NCBI GenBank assembly: GCA_016929205.1
Contig: JAFGJF010000507.1
Span: 1-8,795 of the forward strand
From: Anaerolineae bacterium
GTDB lineage: Bacteria; Chloroflexota; Anaerolineae; JAFGEY01
Reading direction: 5' to 3'
Length of the DNA stretch: 8,795 nucleotides
Shown piece by piece: positions 1 through 3,761 of the stretch. Every line of letters begins with the position of its first letter. Positions within the stretch are counted from its first letter, which is position 1. Position numbers and translations under genes: made by a program. The notes beneath the pieces are model-generated. The model had not been told where the DNA came from, did not search any database, and saw nothing but the letters and a program-made list of their open reading frames with translations.

Positions 1-26
1 AGTCTCTATCCAACTAGCCCGACTTT

Positions 27-57
27 GCCCTGCCGTGCCATGCCCGGCGGGGCTTTT
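27..57 (+). terminator. Probable intrinsic terminator of an upstream gene
   Basis: GCCCTGCCG (27-35) pairs with CGGCGGGGC (45-53) as a 9-bp stem with one G-T wobble and a 9-nt loop, and is followed by TTTT (54-57). It sits before the arsR promoter, so it most likely ends a transcript entering from the left of the window. The T-tract is short, so termination may be partial. Confidence 0.55.
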
Positions 58-94
58 GTGTGCATGTGGATGGACTTTGCAACAGCCCTGCTAC

Positions 95-123
95 TTGACA
101 ACGTGAAGAGACTGCGGTATAAT
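95..123 (+). promoter_or_regulatory. Consensus sigma70-type promoter of the ArsR-family gene
   Basis: TTGACA at 95-100 and TATAAT at 118-123 are both perfect matches to the housekeeping consensus, separated by exactly 17 nt. Transcription would start near 130, giving a leader of about 30 nt before the ATG at 161. Such a strong promoter fits a gene held down by its own repressor; the candidate operator at 122-152 overlaps the end of the -10 box and the start site. Confidence 0.85.
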
Positions 124-152
124 ATATGCACCGTGAGATATATATTTTTCGA
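122..152 (+). promoter_or_regulatory. Candidate ArsR operator 1 (autoregulatory)
   Basis: ATATAT (122-127), ten bases, then ATATATAT (138-145) and a CGA end (150-152). The two ATATAT arms form a dyad. The same layout recurs before the permease at 556-586, matching at 22 of 31 positions without gaps. It covers the last two bases of the -10 box and the expected start site, where a bound repressor would block RNA polymerase. AT-rich imperfect dyads are typical for ArsR/SmtB repressors. The shared A/T runs inflate the match, so binding is inferred. Confidence 0.55.
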
Positions 153-160
153 GGAATGTT

Positions 161-505
161 ATGCCGGACTATGCTGAAAGAACCAAGCTGTTTCACCTGC
201 TCTCCCTGGAGAACCGCCTGCGCCTCCTGGACGAGCTGCGCTACGGTGACGCCTGCGTCTGTCACCTGCAGCACAAGCTCAAAAAGCCGCAGGCCTACGT
301 GTCGCAACAACTGCGCATCCTCAAGGATGCCGAGATCGTCGACACGGACCGGGACGGGGTGAACATTTTTTACCGCCTGGTCGATCCCCTGGCTCGCCAG
401 TTGCTTGACGTGGCATTGGGACCAATCGACACACAGCGCCCCGTCGACGCCAGTTGCCCTTGCCCGCGCTGCGCCGGCGAGGGATGTTGTACGCCAACCA
501 CATAG
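161..505 (+). CDS. ArsR/SmtB-family metal(loid)-responsive repressor
   Basis: This 114-residue winged-helix repressor should bind operator DNA as a dimer and release it when a thiophilic metal or metalloid binds. Residues 30-36 (DACVCHL) correspond to the ELCVCDL metal box of ArsR proteins, giving ligands Cys32 and Cys34. The recognition-helix region is about 43-54 (PQAYVSQQLRIL), followed by a wing at about 60-73. The C-terminal tail carries five more cysteines (99, 101, 104, 109, 110), which could complete the site because the third cysteine of the E. coli box is absent. The ATG at 161 has a GAGGA ribosome site at 151-155. A perfect promoter lies upstream and a short terminator downstream (524-549), so the gene is probably its own transcript. 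It most likely controls itself and the permease operon. The ligand (As(III), methylated arsenic, Cd, Pb or other) cannot be read from sequence. Confidence 0.93.
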   Translation: MPDYAERTKLFHLLSLENRLRLLDELRYGDACVCHLQHKLKKPQAYVSQQLRILKDAEIVDTDRDGVNIFYRLVDPLARQLLDVALGPIDTQRPVDASCPCPRCAGEGCCTPTT

Positions 506-523
506 TCTGTTTCAGCGTGAGCG

Positions 524-549
524 CCTTGCACCGGCAAGGTTTTCTTTTG
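524..549 (+). terminator. Intrinsic terminator after the ArsR-family gene
   Basis: CCTTGC (524-529) and GCAAGG (534-539) form a perfect 6-bp stem with a 4-nt ACCG loop, followed by TTTTCTTTT (540-548). It lies 19 bases after the repressor stop codon and just before the second candidate operator. It would separate the repressor transcript from the permease operon. The stem is short, so some read-through is likely. Confidence 0.65.
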
Positions 550-576
550 ACTACTATATATTCATTTCTGGATATA
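547..576 (+). promoter_or_regulatory. Weak promoter candidate for the permease operon
   Basis: TTGACT (547-552) matches the -35 consensus at five of six positions. The -10 is ambiguous within the AT repeat: GATATA at 571-576 gives an 18-nt spacer, TATATA at 573-578 gives 20. A separate promoter is expected because a terminator lies just upstream and a repeat of the candidate operator lies here. The -35 box partly overlaps the terminator T-tract. Confidence 0.4.
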
Positions 577-586
577 TATATCTCGA
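556..586 (+). promoter_or_regulatory. Candidate ArsR operator 2 (permease operon)
   Basis: ATATAT (556-561), ten bases, then a ten-base AT repeat (572-581) and CGA (584-586) reproduce the architecture of the site at 122-152 with identical spacing (22 of 31 identical). It starts three bases after the candidate -35 box and covers the spacer and -10 region of the permease promoter. This links the repressor to the permease-thioredoxin operon. The caveat is low sequence complexity. Confidence 0.55.
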
Positions 587-609
587 ATCATATTTATAGG
601 AGGATGGTG

Positions 610-2106
610 TTGAACGTTTTGCTCTATGTCATTAATCTGCTCCAGACCGGGCTGGGCAGCCTGGCTGCCTATCTGGCTGCACACGTGCTGCTCTGTCTGC
701 TGCCGGCGTTTTTCATCGCCGGAGCACTGGCGGCATTGATTCCCAAGGAAGCGATCACCAGGTACCTGGGCCGCGACGCGCCCAAGTGGATCTCGTACCC
801 GGCGTCGGCGCTGGGTGGATTCGTGCTCGCCGTCTGCTCGTGCACGATCATGCCGCTCTTTGCCAGCATCTATAAAAAGGGTGCCGGGCTGGGACCGGCG
901 ATCACCTTTTTGTTCGTCGGCCCGGCGATCAACATCCTGGCCATCTCGTTCACCGGCGTGCAGATCGGCATGGACATCGCCCTGGCGCGAATCATCCTTT
1001 CGATTGTCTTTGGCGTCGGCATCGGCCTGCTGATGGCGTTCTTTTTCCACAAGGACGACGAGGCCCATACCAACGAAACCAACGGATCGCGGGCCTTTGC
1101 ACAGAATGCCGCGAATGCAGCGCACTCGACGGTTCCCGTAACGACCTGGGTCTTTTTCGTGCTGCTGCTCGGCGTGTTGATCGCCGGAACGCTGCAGATT
1201 GGCCTGCTGACCAACAGTTATGCCACGTTCAACCTGCCCGGCGCGTGGGCCAACGGGTTCCAGGGTTGGCTGGACGGTATTGTCCCGCCGAACGCCTCGC
1301 TGGGCATCGAGGGCGTCAGCGTGCATGGTGTGCTGCTCATCGCCCTGTTGATCGCCATTGGCGTCGCTGCCTGGTTTGGGCTGAACAATGTGGATGAAGG
1401 TTTTAACACCTGGACCTACGTCGCGCTGGGGCTGGTTACCCTGACCCTGTTGGTGGCCTCGTTCAAGGTCGTCGCAACAGATGCCGGGTTGAGCGTGGGC
1501 TTTACCGGCAAGCTGATCGCCGAGATCGTGCTGATCGGCGCGGTGTGGTGGATGGCAGTCAAATTCTTTGAAGCCTACGCGGTGCAAGAGTGGCTGTGGG
1601 AGATGTGGCGTTTCGTCAAGCAGATCATCCCGCTGTTGATCGTAGGCGTGTTTCTAGCCGGCATGGCGCGGGCGATCATCCCCGCCACCTGGATTCAGGC
1701 TATCGCCGGGCGCAACACCTGGTGGGCCAATCTGGTCGGCGTGCTCTTTGGCGTGTTTATGTACTTTCCGACCCTGGTCGAGGTGCCGATCGCCCAGACC
1801 TTTCTGTCATTGGGGATGCACCGTGGACCGCTGCTGGCCTACCTGCTCGCCGACCCGGAGTTAAGCCTGCAGTCGATCTTGATCACCAACTCGGTGATCG
1901 GCAAGGGTAAAACCGCGGTGTACGTGGTGCTGGTCACCATTTTCAGCACCCTGTCGGGGCTGCTCTTTGGCGCGTGGGTGAACGGGACCAACACCTGGCT
2001 GATCGTTGGTGGCACCGTGGCAGGCATCGCCGCGATCGCCGTTGTGAGTGCCTTTCTGAACAGCCGGAGCAAGCAGCGTAAAGCAGTCATCGTAGAAAGC
2101 CACTAA
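610..2106 (+). CDS. DUF318/ArsP-type membrane permease
   Basis: This polytopic inner-membrane protein of about 498 residues is of the ArsP_1 (PF03773, formerly DUF318) type, whose characterised members export trivalent organoarsenicals; many others are uncharacterised. The first half holds the family signature: CSC at 76-78, then a PLFASIYKKGAGLGPAITF-type loop and a GPAIN motif (104-108). The second half repeats the theme at about 336-440 (IIPLLIVGVFLAG, FPTLVEVPIAQTF, ITNSVIGKGKT). Between them lie a hydrophilic loop (147-176) and extra hydrophobic segments (about 178-315), making it longer than the usual 300-350 residues. Start choice: AGGAGG at 598-603 abuts ATG 604 but is 6 nt from in-frame TTG 610, so TTG is preferred; GTG 607 is also possible. 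The frame is open back to 454, but that extension crosses the terminator and operator. It heads the operon with the thioredoxin genes. The substrate is inferred only. Confidence 0.9.
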   Translation: MNVLLYVINLLQTGLGSLAAYLAAHVLLCLLPAFFIAGALAALIPKEAITRYLGRDAPKWISYPASALGGFVLAVCSCTIMPLFASIYKKGAGLGPAITFLFVGPAINILAISFTGVQIGMDIALARIILSIVFGVGIGLLMAFFFHKDDEAHTNETNGSRAFAQNAANAAHSTVPVTTWVFFVLLLGVLIAGTLQIGLLTNSYATFNLPGAWANGFQGWLDGIVPPNASLGIEGVSVHGVLLIALLIAIGVAAWFGLNNVDEGFNTWTYVALGLVTLTLLVASFKVVATDAGLSVGFTGKLIAEIVLIGAVWWMAVKFFEAYAVQEWLWEMWRFVKQIIPLLIVGVFLAGMARAIIPATWIQAIAGRNTWWANLVGVLFGVFMYFPTLVEVPIAQTFLSLGMHRGPLLAYLLADPELSLQSILITNSVIGKGKTAVYVVLVTIFSTLSGLLFGAWVNGTNTWLIVGGTVAGIAAIAVVSAFLNSRSKQRKAVIVESH

Positions 2107-2112
2107 ACAGGT

Positions 2113-2139
2113 GCGAGACCGCCCGCTTGGGCATCTCGC
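2113..2139 (+). other. Intercistronic stem-loop between permease and first thioredoxin gene
   Basis: GCGAGA (2113-2118) pairs with TCTCGC (2134-2139), and inside it GCCC (2121-2124) pairs with GGGC (2129-2132) around a GCTT loop, with a small CC/A internal loop. Ten paired bases in 27 nt are unlikely to be chance. The downstream sequence has only a broken T-tract (2149-2154), so it is probably not a full terminator. It may attenuate transcription or protect mRNA ends, giving different permease and thioredoxin levels. Confidence 0.5.
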
Positions 2140-2177
2140 GCACAACCCTATTTTACTATCTAGAGGAGATAACGACA

Positions 2178-2414
2178 ATGGAAATCAAAATCTTGGGCGG
2201 TGGATGCCCCAACTGCAAACGTCTGGAAAAGCTGACCCGCGAAGCGGCCTCCGAACTGGGCATCGAGGCAACCTTTACCAAGGTGCAGGACTTGGACAAG
2301 ATCATGGCCTACGATATCACCAGCACCCCGGCCCTGGTCGTCGATGAAATCGTCAAGGTCTCGGGGCGCGTGCCGCGCAAGGACGAGATCGTGGCCCTGC
2401 TCCAGACGGTATAA
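2178..2414 (+). CDS. Small thioredoxin-fold protein 1, CPNC (redox-active disulfide protein 2 type)
   Basis: A 78-residue cytoplasmic protein resembling the minimal thioredoxin/glutaredoxin-like family of TIGR00412 (archaeal MTH895 type). The active site is Cys10-Pro-Asn-Cys13 after the first beta strand (MEIKILGGG), and the cis-proline is Pro51 in TSTPALVVD. Such proteins exchange dithiol and disulfide electrons, and they are often encoded beside DUF318 permeases. ATG 2178 is chosen because AGGAG at 2164-2168 lies 9 nt upstream; the frame opens earlier (2127), but that would place a non-family extension within the intercistronic hairpin. First of four tandem thioredoxin-fold genes. The electron donor and target are unknown. 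Confidence 0.9.
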   Translation: MEIKILGGGCPNCKRLEKLTREAASELGIEATFTKVQDLDKIMAYDITSTPALVVDEIVKVSGRVPRKDEIVALLQTV

Positions 2415-2429
2415 CCGGGGAGGGGAGAA

Positions 2430-2687
2430 ATGCTGCGGATACAAGTCTTTGGCACCACGCCTCCCTGCGCGAACTGCAAGCGCGCGGAGCAGCAGGCCCA
2501 AATGGCGGCAGAGCAGTTCCCCGGCCAGGTCGAGGTCATCAAACTCGACGCGATGGGCCCCGAGGCGGACGCCTACGGGATCATGTCCACGCCTCTGATC
2601 GTCGTCGGCGACGAGGTCGTGGGCAGGGGCAAGGTCATCCCGGCCAAACGGTTGGCCGACATCGTCAAACAAAAACTGGGAGGGTAG
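2430..2687 (+). CDS. Small thioredoxin-fold protein 2, CANC
   Basis: An 85-residue protein with strand MLRIQVFGTT, active site Cys13-Ala-Asn-Cys16 preceded by Pro-Pro, and cis-proline Pro55 in MSTPLIVVGD. Its domain layout copies the preceding gene, but identity is low apart from these motifs, so it is an old paralogue or an independently recruited member. It starts 15 nt after the preceding stop codon with a purine-rich AGGGGAG ribosome site (2421-2427). No signal peptide is seen, so it should act in the cytoplasm, perhaps passing electrons within the set. The exact partner is not known. Confidence 0.88.
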   Translation: MLRIQVFGTTPPCANCKRAEQQAQMAAEQFPGQVEVIKLDAMGPEADAYGIMSTPLIVVGDEVVGRGKVIPAKRLADIVKQKLGG

Positions 2688-2691
2688 AACA

Positions 2692-2961
2692 ATGGTCAAA
2701 CTGGAAGTGTTCAGCGGCGATCCACCATGCCCCGGCTGCGTGGCGATCATCGACCTGGCGCAAAAAGTCGCCGCCAAGTACGAAGGCGAACTGGAACTGA
2801 CCGTACTCAAGGGAGCAGAAGCGATGGAGAAATTTGAGCAGTACAAGCTCTTTTGCGTTCCGGCGGCGGTAGTGAATGGCAGCATCCGCATCGAGGGCAT
2901 GTGTCCCAGCGAGGCGACGCTCAACAACGCGCTCAGGGAGGGTGGATTATGTCTAAAATAG
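2692..2961 (+). CDS. Small thioredoxin-fold protein 3, CPGC, extra cysteines
   Basis: An 89-residue protein with active site Cys13-Pro-Gly-Cys16 (again after Asp-Pro-Pro) and a cis-proline at Pro57 (FCVPAAVVNG). It has three more cysteines: Cys55 two residues before the cis-proline, Cys71 in GMCPSE, and Cys87 near the C-terminus. Cys55 could lie close to the active-site dithiol in the fold, suggesting metal(loid) coordination or a mixed-disulfide relay; this is inference. The gene begins four bases after the previous stop with a GGGAGGG ribosome site overlapping the upstream gene end, and its last 13 bases overlap the next gene. This is typical of translational coupling. Confidence 0.87.
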   Translation: MVKLEVFSGDPPCPGCVAIIDLAQKVAAKYEGELELTVLKGAEAMEKFEQYKLFCVPAAVVNGSIRIEGMCPSEATLNNALREGGLCLK

Positions 2962-3215
2962 CAATCGAAGCGTTTGTGTCCCTGCCGCCCTGCTCCGGCG
3001 GCGTGGCCGTCAAGCGCCTGCTTCAAGAGATTGAGGCCGAGTACGGCGATCAGATCGAGATCCACTTTCATACCGGCCCTGGCGACCCGGAATGGGCAGA
3101 ATATGCGATCGACAACGCCCCGGCGCTGGTCATCGGCGAACTGGTCAAGTTTGTCGGGCTGGCACCGAGCAAGGAAAGTCTAGTCGGTGCCCTGCGCGAA
3201 GCGGGCTTGCAGTAG
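2949..3215 (+). CDS. Thioredoxin-fold protein 4 with monothiol CSGG site
   Basis: An 88-residue protein in the same layout as its three upstream neighbours: strand SKIAIEAFVSL, Pro-Pro, then Cys15-Ser-Gly-Gly18, and a cis-proline at Pro58 in NAPALVIGE. The second active-site cysteine is replaced by Gly, and Cys15 is the only cysteine in the protein. It therefore cannot form an intramolecular disulfide. It could work as a monothiol glutaredoxin-like protein, a thiol-ligand carrier, or a regulatory partner. ATG 2949 overlaps the upstream gene by 13 bases and has AGGGAGGG (2935-2942) six bases upstream. The reading frame extends back to 2853, but that would overlap the upstream gene by 109 bases and add sequence unlike its paralogues. 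Confidence 0.85.
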   Translation: MSKIAIEAFVSLPPCSGGVAVKRLLQEIEAEYGDQIEIHFHTGPGDPEWAEYAIDNAPALVIGELVKFVGLAPSKESLVGALREAGLQ

Positions 3216-3217
3216 TG

Positions 3218-3481
3218 ATGGTCTCGCCGGCACTCCAACAACGCATCGCCGCACTCGTTCCTCAACTCACGCCCGATGTCGTCGCCGCCCGGGTGCACAC
3301 CTTGCTGCGCCAGGGGCAGGACGTTGGTGGCGGCGTCAATGCCACCCGCCTGGTCGAGCACTTGCTCGGCGCTGCGCTACAGCAAGAGACAGAATTGACC
3401 TGGGCCTACAACCAACTCAAACCGGTCTTGCGAGCTGCGCTGGACCAGATCCCATCGTTGTATTTTTTCGAAGGCGATTGA
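3218..3481 (+). CDS. Hypothetical small helical protein, last gene of the permease operon
   Basis: I do not recognise this 87-residue protein. It is predicted mostly alpha-helical (AALVPQLTPDVVAARVHTLL, then RLVEHLLGAALQQETELTWAYNQLKPVLRAAL), has no cysteine, no membrane segment and no signal peptide, and ends in an acidic FFEGD tail. The ATG at 3218 lies two bases after the previous stop; an in-frame GTG overlaps that stop (3215-3217). No good ribosome site is visible, so translation probably relies on coupling to the upstream gene. Its position before a strong terminator and after four thioredoxin-fold genes suggests a partner or accessory protein. The reading frame is open upstream to 3092, but that part overlaps the thioredoxin-fold gene. 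Confidence 0.7.
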   Translation: MVSPALQQRIAALVPQLTPDVVAARVHTLLRQGQDVGGGVNATRLVEHLLGAALQQETELTWAYNQLKPVLRAALDQIPSLYFFEGD

Positions 3482-3497
3482 TGAGCTCAAGATTGTA

Positions 3498-3514
3498 TCT
3501 TTCCGGTGGAAAGA
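3498..3514 (+). other. Short perfect hairpin in the operon 3' leader
   Basis: TCTTTCC (3498-3504) and GGAAAGA (3508-3514) form a 7-bp stem with a GGT triloop, 17 bases after the last stop codon. No T-tract follows, so it is not the terminator, which lies 43 bases further on. It may protect the 3' end of the mRNA. No riboswitch class was recognised in 3482-3556. Confidence 0.4.
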
Positions 3515-3556
3515 CGGCATAGGCAGCGCTGACGCAGGCCCCTCATTCGCGCACAG

Positions 3557-3590
3557 AAAACGCCAAGGACGTTGCCTTGGCGTTTTTGTT
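3557..3590 (+). terminator. Strong intrinsic terminator of the permease-thioredoxin operon
   Basis: CGCCAAGG (3561-3568) and CCTTGGCG (3575-3582) form a perfect 8-bp stem with a 6-nt loop. AAAA (3557-3560) and TTTT (3583-3586) extend it to 12 bp, and TTTTT (3583-3587) gives the release tract. The flanking A-run means it could also act on the - strand, but no - strand gene points at it. It ends the operon 75 bases after the last stop codon. Confidence 0.9.
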
Positions 3591-3608
3591 ATGGACACGT
3601 TTTGGATT

Positions 3609-3637
3609 TTGCCAAGTTGCGATTCCTGTCGTATACT
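3609..3637 (+). promoter_or_regulatory. Promoter candidate P1 for the GH2 gene
   Basis: TTGCCA (3609-3614) and TATACT (3632-3637) each match the sigma70 consensus at five of six positions with a 17-nt spacer. Transcription would start near 3644, giving a leader of about 118 nt. A possible operator lies just downstream (3640-3663). Confidence 0.55.
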
Positions 3638-3639
3638 TG

Positions 3640-3663
3640 TTGGATCGATATACCTTGGATCCA
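3640..3663 (+). promoter_or_regulatory. Candidate operator downstream of P1
   Basis: TTGGATC occurs at 3640-3646 and again at 3655-3661, 15 bases apart. The same bases also form an inverted repeat, TGGATC (3641-3646) with GATCCA (3658-3663) across 11 nt. It covers the expected start site of P1, where a regulator of the glycosidase could act. The binding protein is unknown. Confidence 0.3.
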
Positions 3664-3708
3664 TGGGCCAGGTCCGTGTTCGCCTGTGTCCGGAAAACCA
3701 GTTCGGAT

Positions 3709-3738
3709 TTGCCCTCCAAGTCGTTTTTTCAGTACAAT
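3709..3738 (+). promoter_or_regulatory. Promoter candidate P2 for the GH2 gene
   Basis: TTGCCC (3709-3714) and TACAAT (3733-3738) match the consensus at four and five of six positions with an 18-nt spacer. Transcription would start near 3745, leaving less than 20 nt of leader including the AAAGGA ribosome site. Weaker than P1, but closer to the gene. Confidence 0.4.
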
Positions 3739-3761
3739 CATTCATAACAAAGGAAAAAGAT

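Noticed and set aside
14..310. Open frame of 98 codons on the - strand over the repressor promoter
   Set aside because: It crosses a perfect + strand promoter and operator and antisense repressor codons, and the product has no family features.
454..609. N-terminal extension of the permease reading frame
   Set aside because: It overlaps the repressor gene, crosses an intrinsic terminator and the candidate operator, and lacks a ribosome site; AGGAGG at 598-603 supports a start at 604-610.
562..1587. Long open frame on the - strand (341 codons) inside the permease gene
   Set aside because: Its product is rich in Arg, Gln, Asp and His without any domain, as expected from the antisense of a GC-rich membrane-protein gene.
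3481..3522. Thirteen-codon reading frame overlapping the stop of the 87-residue gene (TGATG)
   Set aside because: Too short to support, it encodes the small hairpin, and no ribosome site or conservation is visible.
3482..3556. Possible riboswitch or small RNA before the operon terminator
   Set aside because: Only a 7-bp hairpin is evident. I compared it with cyclic-di-GMP and fluoride riboswitch cores from memory and found no match; its place after the last gene also argues against it.
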